This document shows, one piece after another, positions 48,501 to 57,552 of a DNA stretch of 64,000 nt. The stretch comes from Klebsormidium nitens. Taxonomy: Eukaryota; Streptophyta; Klebsormidiophyceae; Klebsormidiales; Klebsormidiaceae. Every line of letters starts with the position of its first letter. The stretch's first letter is position 1. The stretch spans positions 1 through 64,000 of the forward strand of contig DF237200.1 of NCBI GenBank assembly GCA_000708835.1, written 5' to 3'. The translations under genes were made by a program, and so were the position numbers. The notes below the pieces were generated by a model, which saw only the letters and a list, made by a program, of their open reading frames with translations, did no database searches and had not been told where the DNA came from.

Positions 48501-50834
48501 ATCCAACGGTTTCTCCTTCTCCGCGTCACCCTGCCTCCGCCCCCTGAGTTTCGCCTCTGCTTCAGCGGCGGCCGCGGCCAGGCCCGCCGCATTCCTCGGC
48601 ATTGACACCGACTTTGGGAGTCCCTGCGCTGGCCCCCCCTCCCGCGACCCGCTCCCCGGAGAGAACGAGTTCGCCTTCCTGAGCGTCGGAAGATCGTCCA
48701 CGAAACTCACTCGTCGTGGGGAATCCTTCCGGCCGCCGTTCGGAGACAACCGGCCGCCAGCGGGCCCGAAAACCCCTGGAGGCGATGGTGGCTTTGCAGT
48801 CCCCTGGCCCTCCCTCAGGTCGAGGTCCTTCATTTCTTCCACGAAATCCGTTGGCAGCGAATTGCCGCCCGAAGGCCCGCCGTTGAACCGGCTCGTCGCT
48901 TTAAGAATGGGGGGAAGCGGGGGTTTGGTCGGCGAGTGCGGGCTGCGGGGGCTGGTGGCCTCGCCGCTGCGGGGAGGGAGCACCGACATCGGGCTGGACG
49001 GCGTGCGCCCTTTCGCGGAAGCGCCGCCGCTGTCCAACGACTTGCTCCGCGCGTAGTGCGCCGGCGCGGCCAAGTTCTCCTCCACCGGCTTCTCGGCCAC
49101 ATCCGGGTGGTTCTCGCCAACTTCTTCCACCAGTTTCGCCCCTTCTCCGGGGCTTATTTCGCTCACGCTGCGCTGCATAACCCTGACGTCGGGGTTGCTT
49201 CTCCCCCGGGAACGAACCTCGTCCCCTTCTGGAAGCTCCTCGATGACTGCGGACCCAGGGGGTGACGGCGCGCCCGCCGGCGCAGCCCCCCCCTCCCCGG
49301 GCTGGAATGCATGGACGGGGATGAATCTCGACCAGAAGTTTGGGACCGGCCCCTTACCCGGGGGTTCCCCGGCGCCCCCCTCTGGCATGCTCGACGTTGA
49401 ATGCGCCCTGTCCCGGAAAGCACTCACGATTGGGTGCTTGGCTTTTCCCTCAGGACTCTTGAGCGAACTATCCCCCTGGGAATGCAGCTTCAGATAAGCG
49501 GCCCCCGGGCTGAAACTGTTCCGAGGGGGCAGTCCCTGCTCACTTTTCTTTGGGGCGACCGGTGGGACGGACCCCCCCTGAGAGGTAATCCTCTCCGCAA
49601 TCGCGTCAATCTCAGCCACAATGTCGCCCGGCATTTGCTTCAGGGCCCTGGCCACGTGCGCGGGCGCAACCTGCGGGCCCATGTTAGGCTTCTTCTCGGC
49701 CGCGTTTGCTATTACAGGGCCTTCTGGGGTTGCGTTTGCCCGATGAGAAGCAGCCCCATCATTAGGGTTTGCTGCGCTCTTCTGCTCTGGCAGGCCGGGC
49801 TTTTGGTCCTGCTCTGGCGGGGCAAGCTTTTCCGTGACCTCCTTGCTAGGGGTTTCTGAGGCCTTCTCCGACGGCACTCTCTCTGCTGTGTCCTCGGTCT
49901 CTACCCTTGCATGGCCTTCTTTACCAAGCTTAGAATCCCCATTTTCTCCCCCAACATTCTGCTCGACGCCCGTCTTTTCTACAAAGGCCGTCTCCGCTTT
50001 GCTGGCCACCGCTGCACCTCCAACTTCTTGAGCAGCGTCCTCGCTCACCCCAGAAGCTACCCCATTTTCCACTGGCCGCTTGGCAGCAGACGCACCGCTG
50101 ACGTCAGCTGACCCTTCTGCGGGCTTCCTGCGCAGCAGCCCCCCCGCCAGCTTCGACTTGAACGGATTGAACACCGGCACGAGAGGCCCGGCTTCCTCTT
50201 CCGCAGACGAGTAGTCCTCGCTGCTCGAGCCTTCGGACGCCCCTCCAGAGAGCACCGCTGAGAAATGCACGACGTTTCCCGGCAGCTTCCGCTCTCCACC
50301 TCTACTTTGCTCGCCAGCTTTGGTCTCGCCCTCCATGGGACTGTGCGGCTCCATCCCCACAATATCCGACAACGGAGCAGCTGCATTGCTTACAGGAGCT
50401 CCTGCATGGTTTGGAACGGCTCCGGCGTCTTTTAGAGCTACCCGCCCAGTGTCTTCGGATGAAACCTGCGGCCTCCATGAGTCCACTAGCAGCCCCTTGG
50501 CTGCATTTTTGAGCGAGGGACCGTGGCTTTTGCTGACCTTGGCAGCCGTTCCCCTCCCCATTTCGGCTTCCTGAAGCTCTTCCCCCAACGTATTAACCAG
50601 ATTGCCAGTCACTTCTTTGTTTACCGCTTCCGCCTCTTCACTGTAATTCTCGCCCTGACCGGTCTTTGTTTCCCGGCTCTCAAGCTGGGCCAGACCTTTT
50701 ACCCCCTCTGGGGAGGCCCATTCGACCTTGGGAGCGTCCTCTTCGCTGCCCGACTCTTCGCCCTCTGCCAACCACTGTCTAAAGCGGTCAGGCGCACCCG
50801 TTGGACCAGGTCGCCTGTGTCGGGTCTTCACCAT
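39502..50834 (-). CDS. Large disordered / coiled-coil protein, unknown family (11 exons)
   Basis: Minus-strand exons: 50834-48467, 47533-46762, 46243-46183, 45504-45197, 44755-44558, 44023-43960, 43325-43141, 42790-42721, 41741-41482, 40618-40504, 39930-39502. They total 4830 nt (1609 residues), every phase matches, and introns are GT-AG. The ATG (MVKTRHRRPGP) has an in-frame TGA five codons upstream. Residues 1 to about 1045 are Pro/Ser/Glu/Gly-rich and probably disordered. They include an acidic SEGSSSEDYSSAEEEAG stretch, a short repeat series of the RxSDG type near residues 910-960, and a compact helix LFGAFGAAGMDLDGLIKMAE at the start of exon 2. About residues 1047-1430 are heptad-like coiled coil (EMVSKLEKEKESLQ, QLEADITQLQRKV, RLQQQIQEVKQQ). 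The tail is Ser/Pro-rich. I do not recognise the protein. Its build would suit a scaffold or cytoskeletal/centrosomal-type role, but that is speculation. Confidence 0.82.
41044..41540 (-). repeat. Copies of exon 9 3' boundary in intron 9 of coiled-coil gene
   Basis: The real exon end with donor begins at 41477 (ctcacttggcgaagttgagg on the plus strand). Diverged copies begin at 41335 (nearly identical over about 35 bases), 41170 and about 41044. Spacings are about 142, 165 and 126 bases, and intron sequence between them also aligns loosely. All lie downstream of the exon in the direction of transcription, and three of the four keep the donor-like ctcac (gtgag on the coding strand). Confidence 0.85.
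41690..42305 (-). repeat. Four-copy tandem repeat of exon 9 5' boundary in intron 8
   Basis: The real exon 9 start contains gctcatgttgccgtggacca at 41712. Copies of the same block begin at 41907, 42106 and 42269, giving spacings of about 195, 199 and 163. The repeat includes the end of the intron (acceptor next to atcgagaag on the coding strand), about 40-60 bases of exon, and intron sequence between (ttttctcgacctgggaggtt-like). Copies 1 and 2 align over nearly the whole unit. All extra copies lie upstream of the exon in transcription. Each retains an acceptor-like site but lacks a clear donor. Confidence 0.9.
43012..43555 (-). repeat. Exon 7 boundary copies on both sides
   Basis: The 3' end of exon 7 (real at 43141, ctggtctcgagcagtttctg) has a copy at 43012 (tggtcttgagcaattttgc followed by agcgcctacgtgcgctcctc) inside the downstream intron. 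The 5' end (real at about 43302, ggggacggcgccgggcc) has a copy at about 43424 (ggggacggcgctgggcc followed by tggctgcagaagatggtt) inside the upstream intron. A weaker third copy lies at about 43527. The real exon is thus flanked by echoes of its own two ends. Confidence 0.85.
44260..44640 (-). repeat. Copies of exon 5 3' boundary in intron 5 of coiled-coil gene
   Basis: The real exon end with donor starts at 44553 (ctcacctctcctccttgagc). A close copy starts at 44397 (ctcacctctcctccttaagc) and aligns for about 90 bases. A more diverged one starts at about 44262 (agctcctccttcattcgctg). Spacings are about 156 and 135-140. Both lie downstream of the exon in transcription. Confidence 0.88.
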
Positions 50835-52780
50835 TCTGGAAACACCTCAGGAACTCGTCACCCGCTCCAGAAATGCAGCTGCATGCCATGCTCCTGTCAA
50901 AAGGGGTCGGATGCAACATATTGAAAGATGAGGCAAGCTTCCTTGAAGAACCCGCCCCCGCTGCCTCCAGCTTCCTGTTTGTATCAGCCACATGAGCTGC
51001 AAAATGCAGCTCCAGGAAGAAAGCAAGGCTTGTTCATTCAACAATTTCAAGTTGGGACAGTTGACTCCGAGAAAGCACATGGCGCCAACTTATCCACTTT
51101 TGGTCGTTTGTGTCAGAGTACCTCTAAAGGGTTTACCCGCAATTTACGGTATCTGCCCGGTGGGATCGAGTCAGGGTGAGATGCTCCAACCGGGGGCTCA
51201 GAAGCCGTGCTCGCATGGTAACGTATACGGGCTTACAAGCCAAGATAACCCGGTGCATACAATCGGGATACCTAGTACAGTTACCAGTACCCCGGGAAGA
51301 AGCTTTGAGGAAAGTCTTCCGTGCCAAGTGGACGACGCAGAAATTCCGATTGCCCAGGCGGATATTTCTCGGGGTCCTCATCGGACGGCTGAAATGGTCA
51401 GTCGCTGCCAACAACACACAGCCCCTAGTTGGAAATCTATACCGCGCGCTCGCGCATGCGCTGTATATCGTACCGTTGACGATTCGGTCCATACCGGGAC
51501 TGTTACCGACAAATCTGGAAATCTGAACATTTAGCCCCAGTAGAGCAGGCTCAGAACCCGGCTGCGGCTGCAATGCACAGGCCCGCTTCGGCGGCAGCGC
51601 TCTCGAGGCCGAGTGTAGCGCTCATGCAATGATTGCCTGCAGCACACTTCGATCAATCAAGCGGCGTGCTGGACTACCGTATTCTTCTATGATAGGTATT
51701 AGGTAGCAACCGGACCTTCCGCTTGGAGGCTACGCCCAAAGAAGTCGAATCAGCAGGTCGCCCATGGCCCTGGGCTCGCCCTGGGTAACCGATTATGGGA
51801 TTAAATTGGCGTTGCCTAGCCAGGCTACGAAGTTGCGCCCAATGTTTGTTCCAACCTAGAGGTCTGTTGTTTGTTAGAGTGATCATCGGTTATCAAATTC
51901 AATGCCGCATCTATACCTTATATTAGGCCATGACGACACCTCGAAATCGATTCATCACGTACTCTGATGGCAGATTGACCGCGATTGAAGTTGCGTGGCG
52001 GCCACCAATTGTTCGGCAGCGCGGCCACCAGCCTGGCATGCACCATCACCATGATGACCAGCAGGTCTTTGGGGACTAACCCACGCAGGATCCCGCGGCA
52101 TACACGGCGTATGGTATAAACTTGAAAGCAATGTTCCATCATTAACCAGCGGTCGAACATATTGTCCTATGATGCACACAACGCACGATCATTTTCGTGT
52201 GCTACCCTTTTATGCTGTGAGAAGCCGGCCGGAAGTTGGAAGCGTGAGGCCATGCATACATGCACCACGTACTCGCTACGAAGTCTACGGGAAACAGGAT
52301 TGTAACATGCCATGCCGCTCTCAAATCAATCCACCGTCAGCCATGACCATTTAATTCGGGAAATATTGCAGATCATGATATGTGACACAGACGCTCAATC
52401 GCTCTAGTTGACATACGCATGCGACCCACATGCGTATGCTTTTGAGAGAGCTCTCTACTCTTTACCGTGAACGCTGCGAGATCGAGTGGCACGTTGAAGT
52501 TGCTCGATCTGAGGCCGGGCCGTTCAAGTTTCCAAGAACAGCAATCCGAGTCGAGAAAGGCAACGCCGCTATTCCAGATTCAGGGCTGAGACAGCCAGTT
52601 GATCACAACCGAGGAGCTGGCATGGGAAATGCCGCGGGGGTCTCAGCAATCAATTGTTCACAACACCGCCTTGGATAGAGTCTAGCTCGCCGACTAGGAC
52701 AACTATCTCAGTGGATATCATCACACTATATTTCTTCTTACTGCGCCAAAATTTTAACTTCTTCATTGTCAAGTTTGCAA
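50835..52780. other. Intergenic upstream of coiled-coil gene
   Basis: About 1.95 kb with no supportable gene. It should hold the promoter and 5' leader of the coiled-coil gene and the 3' end of the minus-strand LEA-like gene. Open frames on both strands between 50.9 and 51.6 kb are short and overlap each other. The stretch 51.9-52.4 kb has many catgcatg-like palindromes. Confidence 0.5.
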
Positions 52781-55700
52781 CTAGCTAGTCACCTGTGACT
52801 CGCTGCTAAGGAACGATAGATGGAAGCACAGCGCGATAATGACGGAAAGCTTCGTGAGCAAAGAGAAGAAACCCGACAATTTGTACCTACCTAACAAAGA
52901 ATTCTTGAAACCCGGTTGATCCTTCTCAACCATATGATTGCCAGACTTCTTCTGTTTCTTGTTCCGCTTCTTCGACGAAGGGCTGCTGCTCCCGTCGGGC
53001 GCTTCCGATTGTGATGCTGGTGAATTTGATGACGCACCCAACTATACGAAAGCACAGAAGCAGCTAAGAGAACGAGCGCAACGAGACAGGAACCAGTATC
53101 ATCAGCACTGAGATGCTTTCAGAAGATTGCATGCCAGTGGTTCTTGCGTTCAATCGGCTCGAAGGTTAAAGTTTGCCCACTTTTCAAATCACAAAATCTC
53201 TCATCAACGCCAAATGCACAATCATGAAGCAGGTTGCGCCGATGTGCGCCAGCTACTTGCCTCTTTCCGTAAGGAACGGCGATCCCAAATCAGTCGAACC
53301 AGGCTGTCGACGGCCGTTCCTATCAGGACTTGTACCTCGCTCTGTTCCCTAGCTCCACTCTTCGTCCACGGATACAAGGACAGGAACGTCGTCAACGCAA
53401 TCGTCGAGCAAACGGCCTCGACCTGTAGACGAGACCATGGGAAGAGATGGATGAGACCGGCGGATCACAGGATTATGTTGGGTCGGAGCTCAATCGTTAA
53501 GCTCAGGTTGAGACTAGACTTGGGAGGCGAAATACGAACGCTCCACGACACAAGCGGACACGCGCAACGAACTGGCCGTTGTCAAGCCTGGTTCACAACG
53601 CGCCTGAAGGTCACAATTAGCCGTCTTCGCTGACGATCTGAGTTGTGGACATGATGATTTCAAGTCTCAAATAGTCACCATGAAGGAACATATTCTTTAG
53701 CATTCTGTGATTGAGCTCGCAACTTGGAGATGGACGAAACGAGAGCGGCTATCAACAACCGTCGTCCAGAAGCGTCGCCCAGGAGGTACAATCGGAAGAC
53801 CCGTCCCTTCTGAGAAGAAGCCGTGTTCATGTTCCGCAACCTCCAGATTCAAAGGTCAAGCACTGAATCGAATAAGAAGCGCGCACAGGCGAACGGTTGA
53901 GACGGGGTCCGATCTAGGTCTCACCCATGCAGACGTGCGCCGCCGATCTCCGCTGAGAGCACTCTGCTTCTGTCCGAGTAGCCAGGAGCAGCCCGTCCGG
54001 AGCAACCAAAGGGCCACTCCCAGGTGCACCACAACCGCAGCGAGATGGACGACTCTCAGCACCGTTCCCAGGCCCCTGCTAACCTTCGACGGCTGTGAGC
54101 TGTCTGTGTGAATGAGGCCCAGGGACACTTGAAATTTCCGGACTGCCTGGTCGAAGAGTCTCTTCACACCCGTCCAGAGCTTACTGACAAATAGCAATGC
54201 GCCTTTCGGAGAAGAACCGTGGTCCATACGAATGCCGAGCTTCTCTTCGACCGAGTTCTCTGTGTGTTCGGAATCAACGTGTGCTTGACTGGCGTCTAAA
54301 AGGCCGCTCAAGTCTGGGAGGGGGTTGTGCTGCTTGGGGGCCCAGACGCCTTCAGCCAAGATGCTGATCGCCTCAGGTTCTGGCCACGTGGTACTCCTGG
54401 AATCAAAGCAATCGTTCAGGTTCATGTTTGTGCAAGAGCAGAATGAAAACGGAAGAAGCTTTAACAAGACCGAACGAGATTTGCCAATCCAAGTTTATTG
54501 CAACTTGCACTGGCAAGGACACCCTGATCCATCAGTTCATGCTTTAATTTCCAAAAGTCTTTGCGACGTACAAATCTGGCAACAACTTCTGTGATCGTGC
54601 AGTACTTTGCTGAGCAAGTCGTACATAGCCAAAAGTACAAATCTGAACGCCTGTACGATGCCAGCTGAGCAACAGATTTTTCAGCCCCCTTTCATTGCCT
54701 CCACTAGGAAATGGGGATATCAAATACAATTTAAATGGACATATCTGCACAAAAAGCATCTTGGTAAGTACTCACTCTCTGATGTGAGCAGTTACAGCCT
54801 CGAGCTTCTCTCTCAGTCCCTGTGCGGCGACCCTGGCTTTCTCGACCCCAGGTTTGACCTGCTCTTTGACCGTCTCTACCGCTCTCCCCACAGATTCCAA
54901 CAGAGACTGCCCAACTTTCTCGGTCCCCTTCTTAAGCTGTTGCGGTGCTTTCGAGGCTGCATCTAGGGCGGGTTCTCCTGCGTCAAGCGCTTGTGCCCCT
55001 GCGTCAAAAGTCTTCTCCAAAGCTTGGCCAGCAGCACTCTTGGTCGATTGCAGTCCTGCAGTGTAAAAGATATCTGAATCAGCAATGTTGGTAAGGCTCA
55101 AGGCAAGGCGGCACACCTCACATCTTTGGCAAGAAGTCCGAGACAGATGGAATTAAGCAATCACCACATTGACTGGTGTCCTCTCCAGAATGACACTCAG
55201 CTGCACATAGCAGAATGATTTCTTGGATAATCTTTCTTCCCAGCTGTCCATGTACTGCTTCCTCAAATATGTTTTTCTGGCCAAACTGAATTTTACCACT
55301 TCTTAGATGACGTGTCCATTGTTTACTGTGACAGTAGTGACTCACAAAACAACACGGCAGCACAGATGATCACCTGATGATGCAGCCTGCTCCAGGTCCT
55401 TGACAGAAGCTGACGCAGACTCTTTGGAGGCGTCAAGAGAAGCCTCTCCAGTCTCCACCACCTTTTTGGCTCCTCCTTTCACATGTTGCTTGGCAGCATC
55501 AGCTATATTGTGGCTCCCCTCTGTCATTTTCTCCGCAGCATTTTCCAAGCCAGCCTTCACTTCTTGTATCCTGTTTCCGCCTGCTGACACCTGATTGTCC
55601 ACCGCATCTATCAAAGAATCTCTAAAGTCCCCAACTTGCTGAGCCCTTGTCTCAAGTTCAGACCCTTCCATCTTGCCGCTTTCTTTGCTGACATCAGCGG

Positions 55701-55863
55701 CGAACTGTTTGGAGGGCTGTGCAAGGTGCTCTACATTGTTGATGATGCTGTGCGGTGGTGAGGGCCCTTCGCTCTGATCAAGCAGAGGGTATGGAGAGAA
55801 GACCAGTGCAGCCGCTAGGAAGGCCATGGAAACAGTGAAGCGCGTTGCTAACTGCGACAACAT
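52781..55863 (-). CDS. LEA-like protein with hydrophobic leader and C-terminal membrane segments (4 exons)
   Basis: Minus-strand exons: 55863-55374, 55055-54776, 54396-53925, 53041-52781. They total 1503 nt (500 residues) with consistent phases. Residues 1-25 (LATRFTVSMAFLAAALVFS) form a signal peptide or anchor. About residues 40-255 are amphipathic Ala/Lys/Glu/Gln helix of LEA type (AAKQHVKGGAKKVVETGEAS; DAGAQALDAGEPALDAASKA). Exon 3 adds a probable transmembrane helix at about residues 365-390 (VLRVVHLAAVVVHLGVALWL). The last exon has a Lys-rich segment (SSKKRNKKQKKSGNH) and a second hydrophobic stretch. The last exon is tentative; an unspliced exon 3 would stop at 53856. It is head to head with, and paralogous at the N terminus to, the LEA-like gene starting at 57553. 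Membrane-tethered LEA-like proteins are thought to protect membranes during drying or cold, but that is inference here. Confidence 0.75.
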
Positions 55864-56397
55864 GGCTACTGCGACTCAAAAATACACAAGGAACAACCAC
55901 CAAGGGGCAATGCAAGCAGTAAAGCTGTTGTGCTCCACAAAAACTTACAAAAGTCTTGGTCACAATCCACCCTCAACAAGCTAAGTGGTTCAACTCCAAA
56001 TGCAGGATTCTACAAAACATATTGCCCCAGTTGAGCATTTGCCCTGGTCCGCCAAACTGCACTGCGCATTTGGTCCTGCTTTTCCACCCACCACCCACCC
56101 TTGCCGTCGTGAAAGCAAAGACTATGAGGATGTCATGAAGTGCACCACTACCAGCTATGCCCCAAAGGCAGCTTCTTCGCTGCTTTTCCACTGTGCGCAC
56201 CGGCAATGAGAGGATTGGCGCTCCGCTCCGCTTGCACGACCTCCTTTCCGCAGCGCACCCTCTCCAGTTGCGCGTGACATCAGCAAGCTGAGGAAAGTTG
56301 TTTCGTCGTTTGTGGCAGCGACACTTGTCAGCATGCGAAAGCCGGAAACTCTTAGCTGCTGACGTGTTACATAGATTGGAAAGGCCTTGTGACAAGC

Positions 56398-56417
56398 TTA
56401 AACCACCAACCCGGGGT
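56398..56417 (+). promoter_or_regulatory. Mirrored motif, left copy
   Basis: The sequence ttaaaccaccaacccggggt is repeated in inverse orientation at 56981-56999 with one base deleted. It lies 535 bases upstream of the minus-strand LEA-like ATG. The ACCACCAAC core resembles MYB-type binding sites and the CCCGGG core is palindromic. A regulatory role is inferred from symmetry only. Confidence 0.5.
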
Positions 56418-56449
56418 TTAAATACTCCTGGTAACCAGGAAAGATCATA

Positions 56450-56675
56450 CCGTAGTGGCACGACCCATTCGCACCAAAAATATTTCGTAAGGCCTTGGTG
56501 CAAAAAATGGAAATAAACCCAAATGAAGCTCGAAATCGCGCAGAAGTAGGCTAAAACACTGTAAATCTGCCCTTGTGCGAAAAGAAAATATCCCCCCAAA
56601 CCTTGGTGCGAAATCAGAAAAGGGAAGAAAATAATTTTCGTAAGAGCTTGGTGCGAATGGGTCGTGCCACTACGG
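56450..56675. mobile_element. Miniature inverted-repeat transposable element (Tc1/mariner-like)
   Basis: The element is 226 bases long, with perfect 28-base terminal inverted repeats beginning ccgtagtggcacgacccatt at each end. It is flanked on both sides by TA (56448-56449 and 56676-56677), the target-site duplication typical of Tc1/mariner. There is no coding capacity. Inside, cttggtgc-type blocks recur in both orientations next to ttcgtaag (about 56490, 56597, 56635), so the subterminal regions are repetitive too. The perfect repeats suggest recent insertion. An extra TA palindrome at the border means the exact boundary could shift by two bases. Confidence 0.88.
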
Positions 56676-56980
56676 TAATCAAGTTCGCAACTTGAAATTC
56701 GCGACGGGCGCACACTGGGCGCACACATACAAGCAGGTACCCTTGCCCACGTCAATACAAGCCGTTTCTCCTTGTTTTGAGCGGCGGTTTCGACATGGCC
56801 TTTCCGATGCAACTGAAACAGAGCTTTAGAAAGTGAAACCGCCGAAAACAGTGAAGTAATGCTCTCATTTTCTGCTTGTATATGCTCAAAAATGAACGAC
56901 TTGGAAGCAAGCGCCTTCGGACCGAAATTTGAATTTCGGTGGCCGTTGGCAAGAATGCCAGCCGGTTTGCCCCGAGATAT

Positions 56981-56999
56981 ACCCCGGGTGGTGGTTTAA
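56981..56999 (-). promoter_or_regulatory. Mirrored motif, right copy
   Basis: Reverse complement of the motif at 56398-56417, reading ttaaaccaccacccggggt on the minus strand. It lies 554 bases upstream of the plus-strand LEA-like ATG, nearly the same distance as the left copy from its own gene. Confidence 0.5.
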
Positions 57000-57552
57000 T
57001 TAGGAGTCTAGGCACATTGCTGCTTGCTGTAATCAATATTACCTTTTGAAACAGGGCCCCTTAAAGGAGTGCCACGTTGGCAGCTCAAATGCGGTTTTCA
57101 AGCAATGACTTGTCACAGTTCAGTCTATAATCGCGAGTTGAGCATCCCCTCCGACTCTGAGCTCTTCATGTGTTCAAGCTTTGAGGTTGAAGTTGAAAGT
57201 TAAAGTTAGCTTGAGCTTTGCGGAACGCTGCATGTTGCAGAGCCAAAGGTTTATTGCCAAGGTGTTCAAGGAAGTTCGAGCATGTGGAAGAATACCAATC
57301 ACAGTAATGTCTCTCTCTCTCACGAATTCTTGCTTATGGTTGCTAGCCTTTTCTAGGCGGCATTGAACAGCTTTGTTGCCAGAAGGTCAACAAGCTCCGC
57401 TGGGAGGAAATGTTTTCGGTCAACTCACTTGCAGCAGAACTACCAAGTGAGAAGCAAGGGAAATTGTAGGGTTCAAAGTCCTGTTCCATTAGAAGTAACA
57501 AGGATTGCAGCGGGTGGAGAGTATAAATCGATTTTGTGACAATAGCAACACA

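Larger units (their letters stand above)
55864..57552. promoter_or_regulatory. Divergent region between LEA-like paralogues
   Basis: The 1.69 kb between the two start codons probably carries both promoters. It contains a short inverted-repeat transposon (56450-56675) and a mirrored motif pair (56398-56417 and 56981-56999). No coding frame is credible; a long minus-strand open stretch at 55973-56812 crosses the transposon and lacks any domain. Confidence 0.6.

Noticed and set aside
48860-49500. Plus-strand and other-frame open stretches opposite exon 1 of the coiled-coil gene
   Set aside because: High GC content removes stops in several frames; only the minus-strand 2.4 kb frame has a start, a donor and phase continuity.
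53127-53633. 168-codon plus-strand frame inside an intron of the minus-strand LEA-like gene
   Set aside because: No family resemblance, and low-information Arg/Ser/His composition; most likely chance.
55973-56812. 279-codon minus-strand open frame in the divergent LEA intergenic region
   Set aside because: It reads straight through the inverted-repeat transposon and has no domain; the start is not supported.
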